A stretch of DNA of 64,000 nucleotides from NCBI RefSeq assembly GCF_002443255.2, contig NW_019211454.1:32036061-32100060 (forward strand). The letters run 5' to 3'. The notes beneath the pieces were generated by a model. That model did not search any database and was not told where the DNA came from. It saw only the letters and a list, made by a program, of their open reading frames with translations. Made by a program: the position numbers and the translations under genes. The stretch comes from Varroa destructor. Taxonomy: Eukaryota > Arthropoda > Arachnida > Mesostigmata > Varroidae. Positions 25,549 through 39,200 of the stretch are shown in pieces; positions within the stretch are counted from its first letter, which is position 1; each line of letters begins with the position of its first letter.

Positions 25549-28500
25549 AGAAGGTAGCGCTTCTGGACACTCGGAATACGAGCGATTCTGGCGCTAGTGC
25601 CATTGTTAGAGTTCCTGATACATCAAGAAACAGGCATTCGACCAATACTCAGTGCATAGCAGCCACAGCAGAACCACAGCGCAGGTAAATGTCAAAAACA
25701 CCATCAGGCGAACGGCGGCCGAGGTGACGGCGGGCGGGGGGATGCAGGTGGTGATACTGTTGTTGACTATGGGGTCGGTCATTCGATCGTCTGCCGCCCC
25801 GTCGGCACGAACGGTCGCTAGCACCTGCCTGCTTCGAAGACAGGTTTCTGTGCACGCATCACAGCGAGGCGATGCAACGGCCTGTGACAATACATTACCA
25901 TCATGATGCGAATCCGCCGCTCGTGGGGCGCACTAAGATCGACTTGCTGTGCTGGCTCTCTAGGACAGCGCTAGATGGCCGTGGCAATAAACGCTGCTGC
26001 TACTGACACTGATGCTCATCTGAAGTGCTTCAAGACTTGAAACTGGTTGGACCGCTACGTGCTCCGTATCGAACTAAACTATAATAGTCTATGTGGACGG
26101 TTTTTTTTGAGACGTCGTTGTCTCCGCGAACGTCGCTCACGATAAATACCAACATTGTAACGACTAAACACTGAGTATTTATTGATGGAGACCGTTGAAC
26201 TATCGCCATCGGTCTTAGATCGAGGGGGAGAGGTTGCTCGTTGGCAACACGACTAGAAAAATGAGAGGAAAGAAAAACCGATGATGATGATGATAGAGAA
26301 AAAAGGGGTAGAAGAAAAGGCCCAAGAGAGAAGAATCAGAAAACGACGTCCTTTTCCAGGCTTCTTTTTCGACTATCCCAGCTAGGCAGAGGGTTGCAAT
26401 TGGTATTGAAATTTTAGATGGACTGGAACCGGGTGAAAAGGGTGAAGGTTTCCGAGCGCAACGGTAGAAAACCGAAGAAGGAAAGAAAGATATGGTGAAA
26501 CGAAGGAGCATTTAAACGAAAATACAGCCCTTCAAAGCATCGAAACGAAAAACTGAACGACCGCTGTCAGTGAATACCGCCGTCAGTGTTTGGTAAATGG
26601 CACTAAAGACGAAAGAGCTGGGTTAAGCTGCTGCGGCCGCTGACAACAGTAATATAACAACAGTTTTGTTATCATCGCCGTAATCGACCAAATCGAGAAC
26701 AGCGACGTCAGAGGTAGGCAGGCAGGCAGTCGTGCTCGCTAAAATAGACCGATTTGGTGCTCAACAGAATGTCCCCATCAGGCAGAGTACTATAATACTT
26801 ATGCGAACGTCACTGACTGTTTCGTTCGGAAAGCGAAGTCGGCCACTCGCTTAGCTGACCTGGAGCTTAAGTTATAGTGTCATGACCAGGCGGCTACGGC
26901 AGCCTCGCACTACGTCTTTTGCTTCGGTCCTAATCTTTTGTCAGTACCTCAACTCATGCCAAATACCGAGAATGAGCGAGGCGAGTACACTAAGTAAACG
27001 GTCGAAGACTGTTCGAGATGCGCGGACGTTACATAGCCGCAGAAAAAAGGAGAAGGCCAGAATCCTCCGCTCTGGCGCATTCATGCTGTTGGTGCAGTTG
27101 ATGGTAGATTCCTTTGTCGCGCGGATATCGGTAGAAGCCGCTTACACCTCTACGACATTTTTTCTCGGATATGACGGTGTAGCACAGTGCTCCTTTGACG
27201 CTGGCTTGCTCGGGTAGTATGCCGATCGCCGGTCTCAACTAGTATCGCTGCGGACGCTCACGCCGCAGCTGCCGCTGCCAACAACGACAATGACACGCAA
27301 CGCAATCTGCTGCCGCGATAAATTTTCGTGAATACACCATTAACGGGGCGGCCAGGCCATGTCAGTGTCGGTAAAAGTGTATCTAATCCTCGTTAGGACA
27401 TGCGTCAGAATGTGGTATACTTCGGCTATGCCTTCGCGGCCGAACTGCAGGACGTAAGATGATGATGACGACGATGAAACAGAATCCACCCTCTGAACTG
27501 TGATACACTGAAAAATATTAAACTGAAATTATTTTCAGGTCAGTGATCACACGGCGTTTGAGATCGTGGCATAATAGCAACAGTTGAAAAACAAATATAT
27601 AACGTCGGAAGATTTACCACATCAGCAGTTATATTACAACTCCCACTACCGTATAATATGTTATAATAATACATTATACTGGATGACGATGAACTGGGTC
27701 TGCAATCGCTAAAACAATGCAACAACCTTCATGTATGTCAGTTCATATTCATTCACTATACAATCGTATAATAGTTTATCTAATATATTGGCGTATATAA
27801 ACGATCGGTTTTGGGCCGTCAGTTCTTTCGGGATTTTGTTAGGACAGTTCCTCTTCTATTAGGACGAGATGCGGCGACTAACTGCGGCCACATTCCAACA
27901 TCCGGGCGGCGGGAGGTTCCATAGGGCTGAGCCGTCTTGTACCGTGCTATTTGATTCTTCCCTCTAGACAGCCGGTAACGCGGTGCATACGATGCGAGTA
28001 CTGCTGTTGATATTTTCGGCCGGCAAGTCGGCAAGCCAGGTTATCAAGCAAGTAAACTACACATATATAGAGAAAACTATCGAACCATGGCCAGTTTAGT
28101 CCGATCATAGATGGACTAGTACGCGCTACTGGGGTTATGCCACGACCATGGCTCCGGTCCCCGTCACTATCGTCTCCTATAACATATCCAATGGCTTCGC
28201 CGTGCTTTGTTGATTTTCTCTCTCTCGCGCCCTCTGTCTGATTATCAAAATGCATATATAGCAGGAAATCGGCTGTACGCATGATTGGGTAGCCCTTTGG
28301 CTTGGCGGCAAGCCAGTTACCTTTCTAGCCGGCGTTTCAATGCAGTTACCGCTGCCGCCGCTGTTCCTCGCGGCCGTGTCAGTTGACGCTAGCTGTCGTT
28401 GTTTTCTCAACCTCGACTGCAGCGATCACACGACATGACTCTTCCCTCATTCGGGGTCACGGCGACACTTTTAAGCATGGACCAACAAGCATGGGTCGTC

Positions 28501-29689
28501 GTCGTTGTGGTTCCAGCCGTGCAGACGGCCCTGCCGTCTGCAGTTAACAGCAGGCAACACCAGCGTCTCAGTTTCACGGCGAGGAGCTGTAACCCGTTGC
28601 CTCCTTATCTTCTTATCGGCGCGTTATCGCCTATGGGCTGCCGCGCCATGCCCTCCAGATAATCACTCAGAAAAAGAAAGACGATTGTATACGACGTAGC
28701 GCCGACGACAACAGCAAAACGTCCGTACCGCTGATGTCGTTGTTGTCGACCCCTCCGCAAAGCCAGTACAAGATGGCGTCGGGGTAGAGCATCGAGGCAT
28801 GCCGCTACTGCTATGTTGGTAAGACCAGCTCATACATCGCCTTTCCAATGCCGGCCGAAAGTCACTTCACCCCCTCCCCGCCCCGCTGCTGTCACCGCCG
28901 CCGCGGAAGTCGCTTGTTTCGCCGTTGCATGAAGACGAAAGCATCCGCACCGGTAGCAGCGCCAGTGTTGAGGTCTGGCTCTACCCCATTAGTAGCCAGT
29001 CAACCGCCAGACCATAGTAGCCAAGGGGGTTCGTAGTCGCGGTGACAGCTATGAAAGCCCGTTGTACAGTTAAGCAGTGCAGCCCCAGTATATGGCGTTG
29101 AAATCTGACAGCTGTGCGTCTTTGCGGCGGGCTTTGGGAGTCTGAAAAAGCTAGAGATGTATTGAGCAATGATCACCGGCTAAAATGTGACGACGGGTTT
29201 CGTCTGCTGCTGCTGCTGGCGATTGTCTTCCCGTTTCACGCTTCAGTTCGCTTTGTTGCTGATGATCATTACGCTAGTCTGTGATCTCTATCTAATATTC
29301 AAACAATGTAGTCACTATCTATTGAACGGTAGACTTGTGACGTTGTCTGGCGATCCTCTCTTATTCTATTACATCTGAGAATTTAAGGTGTATATATATA
29401 TATCAGCGGATCGTTGTTTATCTATTTGCATCGATGGGTGGCTCAGGGAATCAATTCATGCCGGATCAACTAGAAGATAATGAGTTTTAGTCAAACTCGT
29501 TACGTATAGATTCATTTAGCAGTGGTTTCATATGGTATATGTTTTGCGAGCCTTTTGAAAGAGCGCACATGAGTAAATTTTTATCGATATGCAGAATACT
29601 CAATATCTAGATAAAGGCGTCTAGGCGTAGCCGGTTTAGTACGCGATTGCTCTAGCTGAGTATAGCAAAGACCTATCGCCTATTACCGC

Positions 29690-29954
29690 GTGGCTGAACA
29701 GACCTGCAGCAAGATGCGCAAACTAGCTAAAAGTTTCCTGTTCCGTTCCGTAGAAAAATTATACTACAGTTTTCTGAATGGGCTTCATAAATGTATTTCA
29801 TTCTTCGCACTCTCGTGCTCCTCTACTTCGTCCGATTCGACGATGAGAAAGAACAAAAGGAGAAGGAGGAACGCATGTATTAGTCCTTCGTTTCCCTCAA
29901 CGATACGAAGAAAATACCGCCAGCCAGCTAGCCAACCAGCGGTGATGGCTGCTG
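29690..29954 (+). CDS. Candidate first coding exon of the Fox gene
   Basis: An open frame here ends at a good splice donor (GCTGCTG then GTGAGT, intron from 29955). The last ATG before the donor is at 29945 and has purines at -3 and +4. It would give Met-Ala-Ala plus one base. Joining that base to the Fox exon acceptor at 35693 gives GAG, and reading continues in the correct Fox frame. Further in-frame ATGs lie at about 29714 and 29841, so the exon could code for more (a basic, Ser-rich segment) or be mostly 5' UTR. One splice in three would match frame by chance, and no transcript evidence is available. The alternative is that translation starts at 35707. Confidence 0.28.
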
Positions 29955-32900
29955 GTGAGTAAAAGAGCGCTCTTTTTTGTCGACTCCGTCGCCTTTTTCA
30001 CTAGCATCAAAATATTCGAAGGGACAGAACGACGTCAGATGTCCGATGTTCTATCTATTCAGTTTACTTCGTCGCCGTGTGCTAGACAAGCTGGCGCTAG
30101 CCTTCTTTGTCTGCCCTCCGGCCTTCCTATCTCTGTCGTAGCATCACAGCACAAGCCGCTCAGTCCTCATCGGCCGGCCGGTGGATCGAGCTCGCGCATT
30201 AGATTGATGGGCTTCTTGAATGGCCTAAGGTCGCCGCTGCTGCTGCCGCCCATACCCCTTTCAACTCAACGATCTCAATAGTTTCGGCAACAGACCCATC
30301 ACTACTGGCGTCCCTGTTGCTCCTGAAACAACCGGCGTAGGGCCCAGGCGAGTGCAGTTCCAGTACGTAGAATAATAATACAAACGCGGGCCAGTTTGGC
30401 ACTACTAGCCATCGGGCTGTCCTGGGTCTGCTGGCGCCATCGCTGCCGCCGCTTCTAACGTTGTCGAATTCTTCTTTCGGCCCGATGGATCTGCGCCTTC
30501 CACTTTTCGCGCATACTTCGCCAGGGCTGGTAGGGGCCGTGTCGACTGGCGTACACCAGGGCCGCTCACGGCGCGCAGTAAGAGCCACGAAACCAGGCGA
30601 ACTACGAGCAGCTAGCTATGTTGAACGAAAACGAAGAAACAACGAAGCGAAGTATGTGGTTACGGCGAAAAGCATCATTCCTCGAGGAGCAACCGCTTCA
30701 ACCAGCTCTGTACATACACGTATACGTTCGTACTAGATGGTTACGACTTCTAATGCCGTTGCGACTGCTTACGGCTGTTGGCGTCTCTGTTCGCTGTTCT
30801 CTGAGCAGCAATTGCTCGACTTACGTTGCCCCGTTTGGGACCAACGAGAAGACGACGGAGAAGCAAAAAAGAAAGTGAAGCAGGCTTGTATTCTTGGCCC
30901 TACTGGCGCTGGTCGCTTTGTTACTGCTAGTCCAGCTGCTGTTGCTACTGGTCGATTACTGAATTTGCTGCTACTGCTGCTGTACCGTGAGGTGCTGCTC
31001 GCGCGGACGAGCAGTCGAGTGAGCGAGGTAAAGCTCAATTTGACCACTGACTCCTGAATGGCTGGCCCTTCTCCTCGACAAAATTGGATTCCCCGACGCT
31101 GCTAAAAAAACGGCGGATCATAGATACTCACTGGCAGCTAAGCAGAGCAGCATACGGCAGGATATGTGGCCGACGTCTGCACGCAGCACAACCAGCCAGA
31201 AAGTTCCGCTTGTCCGATCTTCGCTCGGTGACAGCGACTGGTGCTGCCCCATCACGTCCACCATCAACGACAAGACTACAATACGCCATGCAGCCATCAC
31301 AGTCGCCACTAGACGTTTTCACTATCGGCGAGAGAGAGTCAATAGTAGCAGCGGTATCAAGCGGAGACTGTCTGTGGCTTAACGGCTAGCTTCGTGATGA
31401 GACTTGATAAGAATGGGTTAACTAGGCTTCTTGGCATTCCGATAAAACGCATCGAATTAATATTTAGCATATATTTAACGATGAAAAGGTACCGATGCTG
31501 CTGTGGTTGCTGAAACGAGATCTGTTTGGCCCTTGCTAAAAAAAGCCGTATTTGCTGTTGACGATTATATATACTGGGAGCCGTCACCGCTCGCAATTAT
31601 TTGCCCCGACAGGACAGAGAGAAGGAGCTAATGTAAAATACTGAAGGTGATGTCGGCATCCAGCGTATCCCCCTGAGTATCGACGACATAATGTGGACAG
31701 CACTAGACGACATGGTGTCGGTGACTAACGCCTTGGCATAGTCACCACGAGGACTAGCGCCGCATGTTGCTATGTCTCACAGACCGTTTGGACGATACGC
31801 AGACAGTCGCTTATTGCCTATATCCTTGTATATTGGATGTGTGATAGTATATTGGCGGGCGGAGCTCTGCTAGTGGCTGCATCCGCTTAGGCAAAGCGGC
31901 AGTGCGACGTCTTCGGCGCCACTTCGGCCGACCATGAAGCGCGACAAAAACGAAGTCGCGGGAAGTAATCCCTCGTTGCTTGGCATGGTAGTATGACCAC
32001 GCCGCGTGGCCAGGCTGGAGGGGAGCAGATTCGTCGGCAGAACGGTGTCCGGTCGATGTCAAGTATTGGGTATTTCGACTGCGTCCGCTGCGGCCAGTCA
32101 AACCTTCGTCGTCGTCCGATCGAGATAACAGCGTCGCAACAGTGGTGTTACGGCGGCCAATGCTTGGTCAGCCGGTGAGTCTGGTCGCACATCCGCGCGC
32201 GAACCAGCGCCGCACATGGCATAAACGATACAACAAGGCACTATCTCAAAACGGATCTCGCGCGGGAAGGTATCATCACGCATCAACGTAGAGCCAGCTA
32301 GCAACAGTGGCATATGCTACACCGCACTAGCGGCAAGTGGAACTAACCGCGTTACTAGTCGTTTCAGCCGAATCAGTGATATGAATCGAACAGAAGAAGG
32401 GTTTGAGCCGCGTAGAGCTAGTGCTGACAGCGACGCCAGGGCCACAGGCGTCACCAGAAAGAGGGGCTCGCTGCGTTGCGTATGTACGTATATGCTGTCG
32501 ATTTTTGTCCAGTTGCTTTTGCTCGCCAGTCAGCAACGCCTGACCAACCGTTTGCTTGTGCTCGCTTGATCGATCAGAACATTTCGCTGCTGTTGCGGTA
32601 TTCGCTGGCAATACGGCTGCAAGTAATGATGAGTTCTTATAATAATCATCGTTATAGGTGGCGAACTACTAGTGTCCATATACGATTCGATATGTGCCAA
32701 CTCTTCGGGCAGCAACAAACAGTGCCGCGGCAGATGCGTCAATTACGGTCGGAAGGGAACAATAGTTTTGCTCGACAAGCTCAACAGCAGCGGCGGCAGC
32801 AACAGCGCCACCAGCAACAACAATGGCGGCTCCGACGACAGCGACACTTGTTGTCGTGGGCATTAGTTTTTCCTGTTTCCTTCACAGAACCGTTAGATGC

Positions 32901-34027
32901 ATTCGTATTGTGAGCTAATATAGTCGTATTATCTCATAAAATGTATAGGTATGCAAGGGGGAACCTAAGGCGGAATTTAGTTTGCTAATTGCCCCTATAT
33001 CGATGTGGTTGACACATTTCATATGTGTAGTGCATTTGTTTACCTCAAGGGCTATATTGAAAATGAATTTGATATTACTATTACGATAATTTGAGAAAAA
33101 TATGAGTCATAATTTGATATTTTATTATAATTGAGCTAATAATTATCATTACTACGATATGCACTTTTGCTTAAATATTAGCTACGTACATATACAAAGA
33201 GTTTGGTATTGTCATGTACGTGAACGGGCGAACTAAAGCTATATTCGCATAATCTGATACTATCTAAGCTTCATTAAGCGTCAGTGGTCATAGCCTCAGA
33301 GATGGCGTAACCAGCTGAGCCCAAGTTGGGCCCTTTATTGCACGGTTAGTAAGAATGTATGTTGACAAGTGTAAGAGACAGTAACATCGATGTAGTTGTT
33401 GATTGAGTAATGGAGAAGCACACGAAGATACGTAATACCATATGCGTGACGTTCATTGAACACTGGCTAATGCGTCGTATCGTTTCTAATTTCGTACCCC
33501 GTTTCGACCACAAATAATCTCATTTCTCTACTCTGAAGTCTCTTTTATTTGAAAATATTTTTTTCAGCTCGAAGCGATTACTTCAACGAGAGATTCAGCG
33601 ATTTTTACATTTTTGTCGGCAATCGTTGTATCATAGTAATATAGACTCAAGACCCGTGTGGGTAAATCATTTCACTCTAACTTGCTATGAGATCTTGCCA
33701 ATGCAGTGACACGGCCATTATGACAACTAAATGATTTCGTAAATACAAATCTGGTTTACTTATTTTAATTTTCGATTTAAAATGTCCAGCGTTCAGCTGT
33801 AGAAGGCGTCAGTGAATCTGAGCCTATTACATATCGTTATTTTCCATTTCTTTTCTTGCGCCATTAGAAAATGTTTCTTCTTCTTTTTTTGTCTGATTTC
33901 CTCTTTGTCGGTTTGCCTGTCTTGTCTCACTGCAGCTGGCGCCCTATAACCTGCGGCTTTGGCCCCCTGGGGGCCAATACGGCAGTGGCTAGAGCTGCGA
34001 CAGTCATTGGCTCTTCAAAGTGACACT

Positions 34028-34061
<34 letters not shown>

Positions 34062-35692
34062 CTGTCCGTCTGTTCTATCCTGCTTGCCCGACCCTGCAGT
34101 AGTCGAAATAAGCTACTGCCTACAGTCCGCTGCAATCCGAAGATGGCGTCATCCGTGGCGCGGTCCGGGCGCTGCTCATGATGTTGGCGGCCGTCGAGAC
34201 GGCGCCGTTGCACCGCCGCTAAAGCTGCCAAACCGATGTTGACTTAACATTCAAATGAATCTATTACATTATATAACAAAGGCAAACACCGCAGCCATGG
34301 CCAGCTTCAGGGGCAGCGCCGGCGAAATACTCTGTGTTTCAGTATTCTGGAGCCGTTTCAGTGAAATGGCCACGCTATGGAGCGGTGCCCTGCGTTGTAC
34401 CACTTTATTTTTGTAACTGTTGACGCGCTATTACGATTAATTAACACGGATATTTGGCCACTACAGATGGACCAATCTGCTCACCCGCTTCGATAGAGTA
34501 AACATTGGCCGATCCGTTGCTGTTGCTGATGTGGTGGTTACATCAGCTTCGACGATCGGTATCAGCTTCAGTGGATGACGGGATGGCGGCGCAAACAGCA
34601 GTAACATTGACGAATCAACTTACAAAAAAGGGAAGCAACAGAAACGAGGAATGTTCGATAGTAGCTAACCAATGAAGACGACATTAGAAAAATCTAATGA
34701 GATTTGAACGCGTATAGAATATGAGGCATATAGGACATAAGGGTGATGCAAAAGCGTAGCATTCGTGTGCGCCTTGGAGACAGGTACTGAAAACACGAGT
34801 AACACCTGAAAGCTACAATAGACATTCGTTTCCTGCTATAACAGAGGGCGGACCTTATTATTGTTATTGAAGCCTGGTTACATAGCTATTAATACAAAGG
34901 TTTAGAGGCTCTCTTCCACAAGAGTTCGCAACTATCTGTGTCTAACAAGTGGAATCAGTACCTTTTGCTCAAAGCCGCATGTTGTTACACGCCAGCATAT
35001 CAACATCACGCTGCAGGTGTCAGTGCCTTCAAGCTTCAATCGCCACCTGGGTTTCCTTCAAATTCCCTAGCATTCAACTATACCCCCACCCTTCAGGATT
35101 TGCATTGTCCGGTCCTGATGGCCGATACCAGGTTTATGTTGGTGATGAAAAATCACCGACGACATTGCTCATAGCGACAATTTCAGTCACCCCGCCACAG
35201 TAAGAGCAGCAGAATTTGCAATAGTAGATTATTGACTAGGTTATAACTACCGGCGGATTTATTATTGCTTGATGAAGGCGAGGTAAACATCAAATGCGGA
35301 TTCGCGGTCTGTGCATCGTTGCAATACCTACATCTGCGTTAACTAACATTGAGCTGTCATAGACTATGGTTGCGTAAATAGCCAGTGTGACGGTCAGTTT
35401 CCTATAGGCTAAGCGGTGTACAACCTTATAGCCGTTAAATATAGGCACCTCTTCCTCTAAAAAGAAATGTATTGTTTTTTTTATTCGGTATATCTGGTAC
35501 CTAGAAACATGGCTGCCGGTAATAGAAACACCTTTATTCTTAGAAAAAGGTATGCAAACAAGAAATATATACATATATTAGAGAGAAAGGCAGGTTAGTT
35601 CGTCTAATATGATATGCATAAAAATAATAAAGATGACATAATGATAACCCAGCATGTAGCTATTTCAATCTAATGCTTATGCTACTTCACAG
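29955..35692 (+). other. Putative 5' intron or upstream region of the Fox gene
   Basis: This holds no certain exon. A CAG/CAA-rich area at 32476-32913 gives a 145-codon Gln-rich open frame that I treat as a repeat product. A second GTGAGT donor lies at 32175, but its phase would not read into the Fox frame. A (TGTC)n repeat sits at 34025-34073. Two overlapping + strand frames at 34938-35203 are open but do not splice in frame. Confidence 0.4.
34025..34073 (+). repeat. (TGTC)n microsatellite
   Basis: TGTC tetramers run for about 49 bases with two C-for-T variants. A Gln/Thr/Asp open frame on the - strand is only this repeat. Confidence 0.95.
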
Positions 35693-36296
35693 AGTTGACG
35701 CCTCCAATGTCTTCATCCAATCAGAGTCCTTCACCGCTGCCCCATGCGGATGTTCGATATTGGGCAAATGATCGGTACCCGTACTCGGGGCCGCGCGAAA
35801 TTGTCGGCGACAAAGAGTGGCAGAAGAATCCAGCGCTTTGGAATCCCGCTACACACTACCGCGACTTTCGAAGCGTATCAAGTCCAGCAGCAGCATACGG
35901 CAGTACATTCGAAAGTGTAGACAGCAGCAACAGCAGCACGGACGGACATCGCGGGGCAGGAGGCGACGGGGGCGGCGGTATCGACTACAGTCGGAACACG
36001 TCCAGCGATACGTTGTACAATAACAGCGCTGGCAGCGGAAGTAGTTCCCTGAGCCACCGGAGTACAGCAGCGACGAATCTTACGACGAACGCCGGTAGCA
36101 ACAATAACAGTCGGTTACTAGCAAAAGCAATTGATAGCAATAGCAATAGCAACAGCAACAGTAGCGGGCCAGTCGGAAGAACTTCATCCGAGGACGCAGC
36201 AAGTGGTCATCTCGAAACGCTTAAAGGTCCTGTCGACGCCGGCGGCGGAGGCCGAATTGATATGTCACCGTCATCTAATCATCTTGACACGTCGAG
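35693..36296 (+). CDS. FoxJ2/3: Fox gene exon A (N-terminal low-complexity region)
   Basis: The exon is preceded by a pyrimidine-rich stretch and cacag, and followed by GTAAGT. It ends in phase 2. The frame is open upstream to 35674, so an earlier exon can join it. The first ATG in frame is at 35707. The first 50 residues contain aromatic and charged residues ([14 protein letters not shown]). After that come Ser, Asn and Gly runs encoded by AGC/AAC-type triplets, with no domain. It probably serves as a disordered activation or interaction segment, which is inference from composition. Confidence 0.85.
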
Positions 36297-39200
36297 GTAA
36301 GTGAAAATGCTTGAATACAACAACGCGAACGACTAAATGCACGTGTCTAGAGATATGCAGTGGCACTGATAAAAGCGAGCATGGTTTAGCTAATATTAGA
36401 CAAGCGCTTCTACAGTAACAAGTAAAAAAACTAGCAAGGAACTCTTCTGGACATAATTTACTAAATGCGTAATTCTGTTTTTCTCTAAGAGACCTTATTT
36501 AATTGACCGCCAAATGCCGTTGACTTCAAGGGTTCCAAATTTTTTTAACTTCGGCAACGCGGCACTAATTATACTGCTCTAGCGGAATTATGCACGAGTA
36601 TTAAGAATTTCGTACTTTTTAAATACTAAAATATAGAGCATTGAAGAATAGATAATGGTTTTGCGGCATCGGGTCAGGTTCTAACGACTGCGACTATTTT
36701 TTTTTACAGAACGCACATTTTAAGCGAGGATCGTAGCACTGCACGAGCGCTTGGTCGGCACAGTGAATTGTCAGCAGGATATCGGCCAGGTAGTGGTTTG
36801 GTTGGTTCAGGAAGTCCCGGAGTAAGTATCGGGAGCCCATACGGATCCGTGGCGACGGGTGGAACCGCAGGTGGCGGAGGTGGCAGCCATTTGCGAAAAC
36901 CCCCATATTCATACAGTACCCTCATATCCTTTGCCATTAATAGCAGCCCCACGAAGAAGATGACCCTTGCTGATATCTACAATTGGATCTGTCTCAACTT
37001 CCCTTTCTACAAGGAAGCAGGCTCCGGATGGAAGGTGAGTGTCAATGAGCTGAAAACGGTACATACACTGGAAATTTTCCTTTAGCCTTTTTTGCTTGAC
37101 TGTCACCCTGTTCTTTGATATAATTTTATACGCATATATAGTATAGAATTTAACCTGATACGCGACCGATAGCAAACAAAATCCGCAGTGGGACATTGTC
37201 CCGCGCGCTCTCTTTAGTACAACTAGTTACGAGTCCGGTAGACGGGTAATTCGCACACAGGCAGCGAAGTCATTACTTCGTACGCTCGGTAAAGGCAGTA
37301 TCCCATGATGCAACGCTCAGGCAAAAGGAAAATTGATGCTGCATATTCCAATAGAATCCGAAAATCGATGATGGCCGCTGGCGTTATCAGCCAACGGCTT
37401 TTTGACTCGAACCCTCTCCATTTATTATATATTCACTTAGAGGAAAGACCATACGATTTCCCGTCAGCGCCTTGCGTGTGAGGTCTTTTCGATGCACAGC
37501 GAACGTCGTCGTAGATATATGGATATTCCATTCATTAGTTACTACCGGCGAACGTACTTTAATCATAGTCGAACATTGTATCCTTCTATTAGTCTATCTC
37601 TTCTTTTTTTCGCTACACGTACCACCTTACTCGAAACCCAGTATACTAAGATGTGTGAGCGTGGCCGTTCATGTATGTACATATATATGTACTTAACAGG
37701 TTGTTAGAGAGCTGCTCTTTCAATGGATATGCGCGCTCAGATGCGCATCCGGCAAAGCTGACACAACAGCCGAAACGAGATCCATGCCAAGTTCTTGTTT
37801 TATCCACCACGAACTGAATTGTGAATTTGTCAGCGGGCGGATTCAAGCGATGGCGGCGGCGGCGGCGGCGGCGACGACGGCGGCAGCGACAATAACAACA
37901 ACCAGCATCGAACTGAAGCAGGCACACCAAACAGCCAGTCAGTCAGCCAGCCAGCCAGCCGATTTGGCCCCCACTGAAACAACCACGGCAGCGGCAACGT
38001 TGGACCAGCAGCTGCACCAGCGGCGCCGTATGACTTTTACCGCTGTGGTTTCTGCTGTTCTTGCCGTTTTCAGAAAACGGATCGTATCCTCTGTGGGGCT
38101 GATGTACTTTTGGAGCCGATTCTAGTGTGTGGTGCTAGGTTGATTGGAGCGGACGGGCGCGCTGGAACGGGGCAGTTCAGCAACTAGCCAAGTGAACGGC
38201 TCAACGGGTCGAGCCAAGCCGCTGGGAAAATTTGTGCAAAATGAGTTGTTGCTCGGCCTAGTTGCCTGACAGCCTAGCTGACTTTTGGCTAGCCGCCTGT
38301 CACCCTGCGTTGGCTGTCTCGGCGGCGTTTGTCTCGAGCAATACGAGAGAGACGGGAAACTGAAGAGGTGACGGTGCCATTAGCTCAGTCAGGCCAGTTT
38401 GTACGTTTACTGTGTCTATCCCCAAAGAGAAAGCACCAACCAGTCGGCCAGCCAGCTAACATCGTGTCGTTTTCAAGACTACGTTGGTGGCAAACTGTGA
38501 GCCGCATGCGGCAAGAGGGTGGTAGCAGCTCGACCACAGCGAAAGAGTTGTCGTTTTGATGGAGCGTTTTCTCGTCGAAGCCGTCGTCGTCGTCGTCGTC
38601 GTCGTCGTTGTTGTCGGTTCATCGGTGCTGCTGGTCGTGGTAGACGCTACGACGGCTGTACTCGTGGCGCCACTAACAGCACTAGACCAACTGCAGAATA
38701 GCGGCTGGCGGCTTTGTTGTAGTCGTCGTTCACTCCAGTACACGCGCTCAAGACGCTCTTAAGCGCTGCCAAGGTCGCAGGGGTGTTCCGAATCGTGGCG
38801 TCACTGAGCTGAGCTGGCTCGGTGATGGTCGTTTCGCTAGTTGCTGGCTTGTCCGCTTGTTCGACAGTCGCTCGCATGAGTCGACGCGGATGAGTACTGC
38901 TACTCCGTTGCTGCCTTTGCCGCCGCCATTGACGTCGCACTATCGCCGGCAACTTTCGGCCGAGTTCGGAAAACGTTACTTCACTGGCACAACTTGCTTC
39001 TGCCTAGCAACCAGTACGAGCGCCATTACTTCTAATAGTAGTAAGACTATATATATATGGTAGTCTTACTATCCACGACGGCGTTATTGGTTGCTGATGA
39101 CGTTGCTGTTGTTCCTGTCCGGACAAGAGAGCCAGAGGAATAAGTCAGGTGGCCGGTCGTTTTATTAGATGCTTGTCGTTGATACTGATGATACCACTAC

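Larger units (their letters stand above)
20589..29689. other. Non-coding DNA with triplet repeats
   Basis: I see no supported gene. Repeats include TA at 24725-24746, CTG/TTG at 25228-25258, CTG at 25524-25548 and TA at 29389-29403. GC-richer parts (25.6-25.9 kb, 28.4-29.1 kb) carry overlapping open frames on both strands without recognisable domains. The region may be upstream regulatory DNA of the Fox gene, but nothing in the sequence proves it. Confidence 0.5.

Noticed and set aside
32476..32913. 145-codon Gln/Arg-rich frame, the longest in the first 35 kb
   Set aside because: The C-terminal half is a CAG/CAA repeat product. All three frames and the reverse strand are open over it, and no domain or splice context supports it.
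34938..35203. Two plus-strand frames just upstream of the Fox exon, followed by a GTAAGA
   Set aside because: Splicing from that donor to 35693 puts the Fox exon out of frame and meets a stop, so it cannot be a coding Fox exon, although it could be untranslated leader.
36704..36952. 82-codon Pro-rich minus-strand frame
   Set aside because: It is the antisense shadow of the forkhead exon.
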